DNA of 64,000 nucleotides from Clostridiales bacterium. Lineage in GTDB: Bacteria; Bacillota; Clostridia; Christensenellales; Borkfalkiaceae. The notes below the pieces were generated by a model. It was given only the letters and a program-made list of their open reading frames with translations. It was not told where the DNA came from and searched no databases. The position numbers and the translations under genes are program-made. The stretch lies in contig SVIN01000003.1 of NCBI GenBank assembly GCA_015069495.1, forward strand, positions 1 through 64,000. The letters run 5' to 3'. This document shows positions 18,166 to 27,308 of the stretch, piece by piece (position 1 is the stretch's first letter; the number at the start of each line of letters is the position of its first letter).

Positions 18166-19602
18166 TTAAACGCGTACGTCGCCCTTTTCACCAAGCAAAT
18201 CAGCATGCTTGCTCAAAATCGGGTCGATTTCTTCCGCAATAAATTCTACAGTCTGCGAAGGCGCTCTGCCGATAAATTTCTTCGCATCTAAAATATCATC
18301 GATATGATCCCAAACAGGACGGAACATTTCATCCTTTTTAATCAAATCAATGAGATTGTTTTCCCCGCCTTCTACTTTCACGTTTTTCCCTGCTTCCATG
18401 GAAAGAACACGGATTTGTTCGTGTAATTCTTGGCGGTTTCCGCCTGCTTTTACACATTCCATCATGATGTTTTCCGTTGCCATGAAGGGAAGTTCCGCGC
18501 GGATGTGCTTTGCGATAACCTTTTCATATACAACAAGATTTTCAGCAACGTTCATGTAAATATTCAAAATCGCGTCTACAGACAAGAAGGCTTGTGCATT
18601 TACAATACGGCGGTTTGCCGAGTCATCCAACGTACGTTCGAACCATTGCGTGGATGCCGTCAACGCACTGTTCATGGGCAAGGAAATGACGTATCTCGCC
18701 AATGCGCCAATACGTTCGGAACGCATGGGGTTGCGCTTATATGCCATCGCTGACGAGCCGATTTGATTCTTTTCGAACGGCTCCTCGATTTCTTTCATAT
18801 TCTGCAAAATGCGAATATCGTTAGAGAATTTATATGCACTTTGCGCAATTTGAGAAAGCACACATAAAATGTTGTAATCCAACTTACGGGGATAGGTTTG
18901 TCCCGTAACGCCGTATACTTTGTCGTACCCCATTTTGGCAACGACACGTTTTTGCAATTCTTTTACCTTTTCTTCATCGCCATTGAAAAGTTCCATGAAG
19001 CTTGCTTGCGTACCCGTTGTCCCTTTTACACCGCGAAGCTTAATCGTTTCTTTCGCGTGCATAAGGTTCACGTAGTCCATTTCCAAATCCTGCAGCCAAA
19101 GAGTTGCGCGCTTACCAACCGTGGTCAATTGTGCGGGTTGCAAATGGGTAAAACCAAGGGTGGGAACATCTTTATATTGCAAAGCAAATCTCTTCAACTT
19201 ATCCATAACGTTGACAAGTTTTTTCAAGACAATATCCAACGCTTCGTCCAACATAATTGCTTCCGCGTTGCAGTTTACAAAACAGCTGGTCGCGCCCAAG
19301 TGAATGATGGGCATTGCCTTTTGTGCATATGCACCGTAAGCTTTTACGTGTGCCATAACGTCGTGGCGAACCTCTCTTTCAAACTTGGTAGCCAAGTCAT
19401 AGTCGATTTCATCAGCGTATTGTTTTAACTCGTCTACTTGTTCCTGCGTAACGTTAAGACCGAGTTCCATTTCCGATTCAGCCAAAGCAATCCACAACTT
19501 TCTCCAAAGTTTGAAACGCTTATCATCGGAAAATGCGTGTTGCATTTCCTTACTTGCATATCTAGTAATCAAAGGATTTGTATAAATACTATTATCCGTC
19601 AT
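18166..19602 (-). CDS. purB: Adenylosuccinate lyase
   Basis: A 478-residue member of the fumarase/aspartase superfamily, acting twice in purine synthesis (SAICAR to AICAR, adenylosuccinate to AMP). The signature GSSAMAYKRNPMRSERIGALAR (in two parts: GSSAMAYKRNP and MRSERIGALAR) is at about 286-307; HLGATSCFV and GFTHLQPAQLTT are also present. The ATG at 19602 has GAGGTG seven bases upstream; the GTG three codons before overlaps that site. Its own stop overlaps the ribosome site of the 57-residue gene, tying the cassette to this operon. Confidence 0.95.
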   Translation of the reverse strand: MTDNSIYTNPLITRYASKEMQHAFSDDKRFKLWRKLWIALAESEMELGLNVTQEQVDELKQYADEIDYDLATKFEREVRHDVMAHVKAYGAYAQKAMPIIHLGATSCFVNCNAEAIMLDEALDIVLKKLVNVMDKLKRFALQYKDVPTLGFTHLQPAQLTTVGKRATLWLQDLEMDYVNLMHAKETIKLRGVKGTTGTQASFMELFNGDEEKVKELQKRVVAKMGYDKVYGVTGQTYPRKLDYNILCVLSQIAQSAYKFSNDIRILQNMKEIEEPFEKNQIGSSAMAYKRNPMRSERIGALARYVISLPMNSALTASTQWFERTLDDSANRRIVNAQAFLSVDAILNIYMNVAENLVVYEKVIAKHIRAELPFMATENIMMECVKAGGNRQELHEQIRVLSMEAGKNVKVEGGENNLIDLIKKDEMFRPVWDHIDDILDAKKFIGRAPSQTVEFIAEEIDPILSKHADLLGEKGDVRV

Positions 19603-19614
19603 TGTATCCACCTC

Positions 19615-20136
19615 TTATGCTTTTACGGGTTCAGCATACTCTACGCCAAAAGTTTCTGCCGTTACCGATTTCATTTTTTGTTCTTCATAGGGTTTATCAT
19701 ACCAATCGGTTTTTATATTGGCGATTTCATCTACTGTTTCCATGCCCTCAATGACACGGCCGAATGCAGCATACTGTCCATCCAAATAATCTGCGTCATC
19801 GTGCATAACAAAGAATTGCGAACCTGCAGAATCGGGATGTTGCGCGCGCGCCATGGATAAAACCCCTCTTTCGTGCGCAATATCGTTTTGGGTAAAACCA
19901 TTACCTGAAAATTCACCTTTGATATGATAACCAGGACCACCTGTTCCGCGTCCATCGGGATCGCCGCCTTGAATCATAAACCCTGCAATAACACGGTGAA
20001 AAATAATACCATTGTAAAACCCTTTTTTTACAAGTGATAAAAAGTTATTGACGGTATTGGGAGCTTTATCAGGATAAAGTTCCGCCTTAAAAGTTTTACC
20101 GTTTTCCATTTCAAACGTAACGATGGGATTGTTCAT
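19615..20136 (-). CDS. Cyclophilin-type peptidyl-prolyl isomerase
   Basis: A 173-residue cytosolic cyclophilin that accelerates cis-trans isomerisation at proline. The active-site stretch IIFHRVIAGFMIQGGDPDG, then GVLSMARAQHPDSAGSQFFV and YAAFGRVIEGMETVDEI, is intact. No signal peptide. AGGAG lies seven bases before the ATG. It is the second gene of the operon, 9 bp after the dCMP deaminase gene, and its stop overlaps the purB ribosome site. Confidence 0.95.
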   Translation of the reverse strand: MNNPIVTFEMENGKTFKAELYPDKAPNTVNNFLSLVKKGFYNGIIFHRVIAGFMIQGGDPDGRGTGGPGYHIKGEFSGNGFTQNDIAHERGVLSMARAQHPDSAGSQFFVMHDDADYLDGQYAAFGRVIEGMETVDEIANIKTDWYDKPYEEQKMKSVTAETFGVEYAEPVKA

Positions 20137-20145
20137 AATTTACTC

Positions 20146-20604
20146 CTATTCTTCTTCATATTTTTCGACAAGCACGTTGGCTTCTTTAAACAGTTGTAAA
20201 GAAAATTCGTCGGGATACCCATTTTTATAAACCACGCGGGTAATACCTGCGTTGATAATAATTTTTGCACATATAACACAAGGTTGATGCGTACAATAAA
20301 GGGTTGAACCGCTAACGTTGATACCCGAACGAGCAGCTTGAATAATTGCGTTTTGCTCCGCGTGAACAGCAAAACACAGCTCGTGCTTTGTACCGCTTTC
20401 AACGTTTAATTTCCTACGCAGACATTCGCCCTTTTCCTCGCAGCTTTTTACACCTGCTGGCGCGCCATTGTATCCCGTTGTTAAGACGCGTTTGTTTTTC
20501 ACAATGATTGCGCCCACGTGACGATTTTCTTGATAGCAACTTGACCAAGTCGCAACTGTTTCCGTAAGAGCCATAAATCGTTTATCCCATTTATCCATAG
20601 CCAT
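20146..20604 (-). CDS. dCMP/cytidine deaminase family protein (ComEB-like)
   Basis: A 152-residue zinc deaminase. The zinc site is formed by CFAVHAEQNAI (HAE, proton shuttle Glu) and TLYCTHQPCVICAKIII (PCxxC). NRHVGAIIVKNKRVLTTGYNG is typical of dCMP deaminases, which supply dUMP for thymidylate synthesis. The ATG has GGAGGAG nine bases upstream. It is the first gene of the operon leading into purB and the PqqD-like cassette. Confidence 0.9.
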   Translation of the reverse strand: MAMDKWDKRFMALTETVATWSSCYQENRHVGAIIVKNKRVLTTGYNGAPAGVKSCEEKGECLRRKLNVESGTKHELCFAVHAEQNAIIQAARSGINVSGSTLYCTHQPCVICAKIIINAGITRVVYKNGYPDEFSLQLFKEANVLVEKYEEE

Positions 20605-20642
20605 GAAAACACTCCTCCGTTTACAACTATTTATACATTATA

Positions 20643-20671
20643 ATTATAGCATATATTTTTTCGAAAATCAA
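20643..20671 (-). promoter_or_regulatory. Promoter of the dCMP deaminase-purB-cassette operon
   Basis: TTGATT (20666-20671), 17-bp spacer, TATAAT (20643-20648) with an extended TG before it, on the minus strand. No other convincing promoter was seen between this and the ABC exporter. Confidence 0.65.
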
Positions 20672-20754
20672 ATCTTTCAAAGCAAATTTCAAAGGCAAAG
20701 CAACTATTTTTGTATCAGTTTAAAAAAAATTCCTAAATTTCCCACTTTTTTTGT

Positions 20755-20782
20755 TTGATAACCATGTAAAAGTGTTTATAAT
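20755..20782 (+). promoter_or_regulatory. Promoter of groES-groEL
   Basis: TTGATA (20755-20760) and TATAAT (20777-20782), spacer 16 bp. The leader contains the small hairpin TACCGA/TCGGTA (20800-20817). The CIRCE operator (TTAGCACTC-N9-GAGTGCTAA) is absent. Confidence 0.65.
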
Positions 20783-20833
20783 AATAAGGTAAAAATATTT
20801 ACCGAAAAAAATCGGTACAATTCGGAGGATTAT

Positions 20834-21121
20834 ATGAATATCAAACCTTTATTCGACAAAGTTGTCGTAGAAAGCGTAACCGTTGAAGAAAAGACCAAAA
20901 GCGGATTCTTTCTTCCCACTTCCGCACAGGAAAAGCCCCAGACCTGCCAAGTCGTTGCAGTTGGCCCCGGCGGAATCATTGATGGTAAAGAAATCATCAT
21001 GCAGGTTAAAGTCGGCGATAAAGTACTTTGCGCAAATTACGCAGGTTCTAACTTTAAAGTTGACGGCAAAGAATTTACGATCATTAAACAAAGCGATATC
21101 CTCGCTATCGTAGAAGACTAA
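20834..21121 (+). CDS. groES: Co-chaperonin GroES
   Basis: A 95-residue 10-kDa chaperonin. It starts MNIKPLFDKVVVE and has the mobile loop (EKTKSGFFLPTSAQEKPQ) that contacts GroEL, followed by VVAVGPGG and the C-terminal strand. GGAGGATTAT precedes the ATG. First gene of the groESL operon, 28 bp before groEL. Confidence 0.97.
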   Translation: MNIKPLFDKVVVESVTVEEKTKSGFFLPTSAQEKPQTCQVVAVGPGGIIDGKEIIMQVKVGDKVLCANYAGSNFKVDGKEFTIIKQSDILAIVED

Positions 21122-21137
21122 AAATATAATCGATTAA

Positions 21138-22775
<1,638 letters not shown>

Positions 22776-22790
22776 TCAATATCTGCATAC

Positions 22791-22821
22791 AGAAAGGACA
22801 GTCCTGCGACTGTCCTTTTCT
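22791..22821. terminator. Bidirectional terminator between groEL and spo0A
   Basis: Stem AGAAAGGACAGTC with its complement around a CTGC loop, T-rich on the plus side. It serves convergent groEL and spo0A. Confidence 0.8.
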
Positions 22822-22823
22822 AT

Positions 22824-23585
22824 TTATACCATGTTTTCTAAAATCAATTTATCTGCCACAAGTGCAATAAATTCTGAATTTGTCGGTTTTTCCGCTCCAA
22901 GATAAATTCTCGCGCCAAAAATTGCATTTATCGCATCAATTCGCCCTCTGTTCCATGCCACTTCAATTGCGTGTCGAATGGCTCGTTCTACCTTGCTTGG
23001 TGTAGTTGAAAATTTCTTTGCGATTGCAGGATACAACTCTTTGGTAACGCTATTGATGATGTACGGGCGCTCGATGGTCATTTTTATCCCCTCACGCAAA
23101 TATCCATAGCCTTTGATGTGCGGTGGAATCCCAATAGAAATAAAAATATCACTAATTTTCTCTTCCACGGTAATCGCCTTACGCTTTAAAACAGGATTTT
23201 CCTTTCTTTTTGGATTTTTCTCCTTTAATAATTCACCAATCCGCTCTAATGCAGTAAGAACAGAGAAAGGCTTTCCAAGATAATAGGTCGCCCCTTCTGT
23301 CAACGCCCGCTCTATCAACGAGTCGTTGGGGATACCCATGGCAAGAATCTTCGCATCTACCCAAGTCTTTTTTACCATGCGAATAACGCCACACCCATCT
23401 GTACCTTTTAAAATCATTCCCACAATAACCAGATCAGGTTTTAAAGATAGAATTTGTTTAATCCCCTCGTCTCCATCATCACCTGCATACAGAACAGTGT
23501 ACCCCTTTTCTTCGCTCAATGCTTCTTTCAATTGTGAAAGCACCGCAACATTGGATTCCAATAAAATAATCGTGTTTGTTCGCAT
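22824..23585 (-). CDS. spo0A: Sporulation master regulator Spo0A with a degenerate receiver domain
   Basis: A 253-residue protein. The C-terminal DNA-binding domain (about 145-253) is clearly Spo0A: HIKGYGYLREGIKMTIE, SKVERAIRHAIEVAWNRGR and KPTNSEFIALVADKL. The N-terminal receiver fold is present, but its phosphorylation site is not: position 56, Asp in B. subtilis, is Gly (LVIVGMILKG), the acidic pair 10-11 is Glu-Ser, and the switch Thr region reads AMGIP. The conserved Lys (GKPF, 105) is kept. Phosphorelay control by the usual chemistry therefore seems impossible. AAGGAGG precedes the ATG. A promoter and two 0A boxes lie upstream. Confidence 0.93.
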   Translation of the reverse strand: MRTNTIILLESNVAVLSQLKEALSEEKGYTVLYAGDDGDEGIKQILSLKPDLVIVGMILKGTDGCGVIRMVKKTWVDAKILAMGIPNDSLIERALTEGATYYLGKPFSVLTALERIGELLKEKNPKRKENPVLKRKAITVEEKISDIFISIGIPPHIKGYGYLREGIKMTIERPYIINSVTKELYPAIAKKFSTTPSKVERAIRHAIEVAWNRGRIDAINAIFGARIYLGAEKPTNSEFIALVADKLILENMV

Positions 23586-23613
23586 AATCGCGCCTCCTTA
23601 ATATTGTAACGCC

Positions 23614-23642
23614 ATTATACTACTTAATTTTTATAAAAGCAA
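23614..23642 (-). promoter_or_regulatory. Promoter of spo0A
   Basis: TTGCTT (23637-23642), 17-bp spacer, TATAAT (23614-23619) on the minus strand. The start would be near 23607. Confidence 0.7.
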
Positions 23643-23702
23643 GCAATATTTTACAATATTATAAAATATTTTTTAATTATTTCAATATATTGTTAAATAA
23701 TC

Positions 23703-23719
23703 TGTCGAACTATGTCGAA
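23703..23719. promoter_or_regulatory. Two tandem 0A boxes upstream of spo0A
   Basis: TGTCGAA occurs at 23703-23709 and again at 23713-23719, exactly one helical turn apart, about 60 bp upstream of the spo0A -35 box. TGTCGAA is the Spo0A binding consensus, so autoregulation is likely. Confidence 0.65.
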
Positions 23720-23726
23720 TAAATAA

Positions 23727-23752
23727 AAAACCGCATGATTTCATGCGGTTTT
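23727..23752 (-). terminator. Intrinsic terminator of the ABC-F gene
   Basis: Stem AAAACCGCATGA with its complement around a TT loop, followed on the minus strand by TTTTTTATTT. Confidence 0.8.
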
Positions 23753-23756
23753 CGTC

Positions 23757-25334
23757 TTAAGAATGTGTTTCGTCGATATATTCGTCATAAGTAACTTGAC
23801 GGTCGTAGGTTTTCTTACCATTGATTTCGATGATACGATTTGCAACGGTATTCATCAATTCTTGGTCGTGTGAAGTCAATAACATGCAGCCCTTGTAATT
23901 GCTTAAACCATTGTTAAGCGCAGTAATCGATTCAAGGTCAAGGTGGTTGGTAGGTTCGTCGAAAATCAAGAAGTTACTGCCTTCCAGCATCATTTTTGCA
24001 AGCATACAACGCACTTTTTCACCACCGGAAAGCACCTTTGCATGTTTTAAAGCTTCCTCACCTGAGAAGAGCATTCTCCCTAACCAACCACGCAAATATT
24101 CTTCATAGTGGTCGTTGGAGTATTGCGAAAGCCATTCTACAAGATTTAAATCACAACCTTGGAAATATTCGTTATTATTTTGAGGGAAATACGAGGTAGA
24201 AATTGTTTTACCCCATTTTACCGTACCCGAATCGGGTTGTTCTTTTCCCATTAAAATATCGTACAACATGGTAAGTGTCGTACTCTTGTCCGAAACGATG
24301 CCAATTTTTTCATCACGTTGTACCGTGAAGGATACCTTTTCAAAATATCCCTCTTTCGTCAAGTCTTCTACAATCAAAATATCGTTGCCGATATCTTTTT
24401 CAAATTTAAAATCAATAAACGGATATTTACGAAGTGATGGTTTAAAATCATTAATTGTAAGTTTTTCCAATTCCTTTTTACGCGAGGTAGCTTGACGGGA
24501 TTTGGATGCATTCGCCGAGAATCGAGCAATGAATTCTTGCAATTCTTTCGCGCGCTGTTCCGCCTTTTTGTTTTGATCCTTCAATTGACGAGCAAGCAAC
24601 TGGCTGGTTTGATACCAAAAATCGTAGTTACCCACGAACATGTTGATTTTACCAAAGTCTACGTCGCAAATGTTGGTACATACTTTATTCAAGAAGTGAC
24701 GGTTGTGAGAAACAATGATGATGGTATTTTCAAAATCCATCAAATAATTTTCAAGCCAGCGAACCGTCTTGATATCCAAGTTATTGGTAGGTTCGTCCAA
24801 CAACAAAACGTCAGGATCGCCAAACAATGCCTGCGCAAGCAATACGCGGACCTTTTGTTTTGCATCCAAATCGCTCATCAAAGCATAATGCCATTCTTCC
24901 CCAATATCCAATGCATTGAGAAGTTGCGCCGCTTGAAATTCTGCGTCATAACCGTTCATTTCAGCGAATTCGCTTTCCAAATCAGCCGCGCGAACACCGT
25001 CTTCCTCGGAAAAATCTGCCTTCGCGTATAAAGCGTCCTTTTCATCCATCACCTCAACCAAGCGCTTGTAACCAAGCATAACTGTACGTAATACCGTTTC
25101 ATTGTCGTACATGTTCTGGTTTTGTTGTAAAACAGACATACGCTCGTTTTTATCCATAGAAACAAACCCTTTTTGGGGTTCGATTTCACCAGAAAGCACC
25201 TTCAAGAAGGTAGATTTACCCGCACCGTTTGCACCGATGATACCATAGCAATTCCCCTTCGTGAATTTAAGATTAACGTCCTCAAACAATTTTTTACTGC
25301 CAAATTGAAGGGATACGCCTGTAACCTGTAACAT
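23757..25334 (-). CDS. ABC-F family ATPase (YbiT-like)
   Basis: A 525-residue protein with two ABC ATPase domains joined by a basic helical linker (about 240-300) and no membrane segments, the hallmark of ABC-F proteins, which act on the ribosome. Domain 1 has Walker A GANGAGKST and LLLDEPTNNLD but a degenerate signature (LMSDLDAKQKVRV); domain 2 has LSGGEKVRCMLA and FDEPTNHLD but a poor Walker A (GIVSDKSTTL). This asymmetry and length resemble the YbiT group. It has its own promoter and terminator. Confidence 0.88.
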   Translation of the reverse strand: MLQVTGVSLQFGSKKLFEDVNLKFTKGNCYGIIGANGAGKSTFLKVLSGEIEPQKGFVSMDKNERMSVLQQNQNMYDNETVLRTVMLGYKRLVEVMDEKDALYAKADFSEEDGVRAADLESEFAEMNGYDAEFQAAQLLNALDIGEEWHYALMSDLDAKQKVRVLLAQALFGDPDVLLLDEPTNNLDIKTVRWLENYLMDFENTIIIVSHNRHFLNKVCTNICDVDFGKINMFVGNYDFWYQTSQLLARQLKDQNKKAEQRAKELQEFIARFSANASKSRQATSRKKELEKLTINDFKPSLRKYPFIDFKFEKDIGNDILIVEDLTKEGYFEKVSFTVQRDEKIGIVSDKSTTLTMLYDILMGKEQPDSGTVKWGKTISTSYFPQNNNEYFQGCDLNLVEWLSQYSNDHYEEYLRGWLGRMLFSGEEALKHAKVLSGGEKVRCMLAKMMLEGSNFLIFDEPTNHLDLESITALNNGLSNYKGCMLLTSHDQELMNTVANRIIEINGKKTYDRQVTYDEYIDETHS

Positions 25335-25368
25335 TCAAACACCTCATTATTGTTTTATTAACTGTAAC

Positions 25369-25397
25369 ATTATAGCATAAGTTTCCAAGGAAAGCAA
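25369..25397 (-). promoter_or_regulatory. Promoter of the ABC-F gene
   Basis: TTGCTT (25392-25397), 17-bp spacer, extended TG-N-TATAAT (25369-25374) on the minus strand. Confidence 0.75.
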
Positions 25398-25411
25398 ACG
25401 TTTTCCTACGC

Positions 25412-26908
25412 TTACGCATTTTCTATGGAATGATTTAACAAGAATTCCTCTTGATACCAAACTTGATCACGCAAAACCACCAATTGATACCATGCCACTG
25501 AGGATTCCGATAAATCATAAGGCATTTTTGTTGGATCGCACGGACATTCCTCATTATATTCCCATACGTACCAATTATTCGGATTTAAAAAAGTAATATA
25601 ATAGATGGGACTCTTACATTTAAAATGATGTTGTATATCGTCATAATGAGTCGCGCATTCGTAGTAAAATGCTTGAGCTTCAATATACTGTACCGTGGAA
25701 GCAATAATGACTTCGGTAACAAAATCGCACAATTCAAACACATATGCCGATATTTTCGTTACTCCCTCAGGAATAATCACAGTATTATGCGTATTTCTGC
25801 AGCCAATTAAAACGGATTCTTTTTCATTCGTATAAATAATACATCCCGTTTCCGTATAAGAAATTCTGCTTTCAAACGGTTCATAATGAAAATCATCTTC
25901 CGCTACCACATAGCTAATCCAACCATTTTCATCAAGGCTTCTCTTTGTTACCTGTGTTTTTGATTTATCATATACTTCTTTTAAATTGTGACAAAGATCA
26001 AACGCTGCTGTCCCAATTTTTTCTATGTTCTCACCGATTTCTATAGAATACAACTCGTTGTGTCCCGCAAATGCCCATTCAGCAATTTCCTTGACTTCAT
26101 ACGTATATCGGTTTCCTTTTTCATCCATAATCGTTGCTTCTGCAGGAATGATAACCCGACGCGCGTATTTCTCAGGGCCAAGACAAATGGCGTATGGGTC
26201 TTCAAAATCATGTTTCACGTGCGCAAATTTCAAGATAGTTAAATCACACCATTTACAACAGCCTTCATAATATACATGGTCACTAAACGGCAATTCTTCC
26301 GGTTCATCCAATACAACCAAACAGCGTTCGCAATACGCCGATCCCGTCGCACCATGCGTACAACAAGTCGAATCAAACCCGCCAAGCGTTACTTTTTTGT
26401 GCCCGAGTGCGGGATAAAACTCATAATTCAATTCCATATCGCAACCAATACAAAAAGTGCGCGAATACCCTGTTGTTAAACAAGTAGGCTGTTGTGACGT
26501 TGTCATGAATACATGGTCAATTGGCCAATCCCCCTGCTGATGTCCTTGATCACCACAAGACGGGGCACTTGAAGTATTATCCGCCTCACCCATCTCCGAC
26601 GAGGTATCGGACGAGCTATTTAACGAATCATTCGGCAAATTCACAATACTGTCTATAGACGTTATATCCAACGTTGGAATCTCCACTATATCGCTGCTTA
26701 TAAAAATCGAGGAAGAATCCGATTCCCCTAAGCAAGAGGATTGCTCGCTTTCTGATGCAGTAGATGACACTTCTTCTACGGATGAATCTGTGCTTATTGA
26801 GAAGTAATAATCGGGATTGTCATTACCTTTGCACGCAACAAATATCATAGTACAAAGTATACATAATATAGCCAATAGCCATAAGCTTTTTCCGCTTTTT
26901 ACTTTCAT
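25412..26908 (-). CDS. Cell-surface lipoprotein with Cys-rich repeats and BspA-type leucine-rich repeats
   Basis: A 498-residue predicted lipoprotein. A signal peptide ends in the lipobox FVAC (Cys26). A Ser/Asp/Glu-rich linker (about 35-125) follows, then Cys-rich segments of the form PTCLTTGYSRTFCIGC...ALGH (about 140-235), a pattern frequent in surface proteins of gut Firmicutes, and LRR_5 repeats (about 255-430; EIAEWAFAGHNELYSIEI, IPEGVTKISAYVFELC). Such proteins are usually adhesins or surface structures; the ligand is unknown. It follows acpP on the same strand after a terminator; I found no clear promoter of its own. Confidence 0.75.
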   Translation of the reverse strand: MKVKSGKSLWLLAILCILCTMIFVACKGNDNPDYYFSISTDSSVEEVSSTASESEQSSCLGESDSSSIFISSDIVEIPTLDITSIDSIVNLPNDSLNSSSDTSSEMGEADNTSSAPSCGDQGHQQGDWPIDHVFMTTSQQPTCLTTGYSRTFCIGCDMELNYEFYPALGHKKVTLGGFDSTCCTHGATGSAYCERCLVVLDEPEELPFSDHVYYEGCCKWCDLTILKFAHVKHDFEDPYAICLGPEKYARRVIIPAEATIMDEKGNRYTYEVKEIAEWAFAGHNELYSIEIGENIEKIGTAAFDLCHNLKEVYDKSKTQVTKRSLDENGWISYVVAEDDFHYEPFESRISYTETGCIIYTNEKESVLIGCRNTHNTVIIPEGVTKISAYVFELCDFVTEVIIASTVQYIEAQAFYYECATHYDDIQHHFKCKSPIYYITFLNPNNWYVWEYNEECPCDPTKMPYDLSESSVAWYQLVVLRDQVWYQEEFLLNHSIENA

Positions 26909-26936
26909 AATCGTTTCCTTGGTATATAATATATGA

Positions 26937-26966
26937 AAACACCCTTGGCTTGAACCAAAGGCGTTT
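26937..26966 (-). terminator. Terminator of acpP
   Basis: Stem ACGCCTTTGG with CCAAGGGTGT (two G-U pairs), then TTTTC on the minus strand, 14 bp after the stop. Confidence 0.6.
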
Positions 26967-26979
26967 TATAAACAAAAAA

Positions 26980-27207
26980 TTATTTGGTAAGCTTTTCAAT
27001 CTCTGTAGCCACGTCCGCAACGGTAATCAAAGACTCTACTTCCTCATCAGGAATCATAATTCCATATTCGGATTCAAGTTGACCAAGAAGTTCAACAACA
27101 TCCAAAGAGTCAGCACCGAGATCATCAACGATCTTTGCATCGGGGGTTACCTTTTCCAAAGGAAGGTTAAGAGATTCTGCAAGCATTGCTTGAATTTTTT
27201 CTAACAT
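26980..27207 (-). CDS. acpP: Acyl carrier protein
   Basis: A 75-residue acidic carrier of fatty acid synthesis. The phosphopantetheine attachment Ser34 is in GADSLDVVEL; the following helix (YGIMIPDEEVESL) is typical. GGAGGATAATGAA surrounds the start. It is transcribed alone from a strong promoter; other fab genes are not in the window. Confidence 0.96.
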   Translation of the reverse strand: MLEKIQAMLAESLNLPLEKVTPDAKIVDDLGADSLDVVELLGQLESEYGIMIPDEEVESLITVADVATEIEKLTK

Positions 27208-27249
27208 TTCATTATCCTCCGTAATGTTAAATCAAAATTTGATATTCAT

Positions 27250-27278
27250 ATTGTAATATAAAATATCACACTTGTCAA
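27250..27278 (-). promoter_or_regulatory. Promoter of acpP
   Basis: TTGACA (27273-27278), 17-bp spacer, TACAAT (27250-27255) on the minus strand. Confidence 0.75.
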
Positions 27279-27308
27279 GTATTTTTGGATAAAATCTCGG
27301 TAAAGTGG

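Noticed and set aside
20820..20834. CIRCE heat-shock operator upstream of groES
   Set aside because: Specifically looked for TTAGCACTC and GAGTGCTAA on both strands between 20605 and 20834; neither is present.
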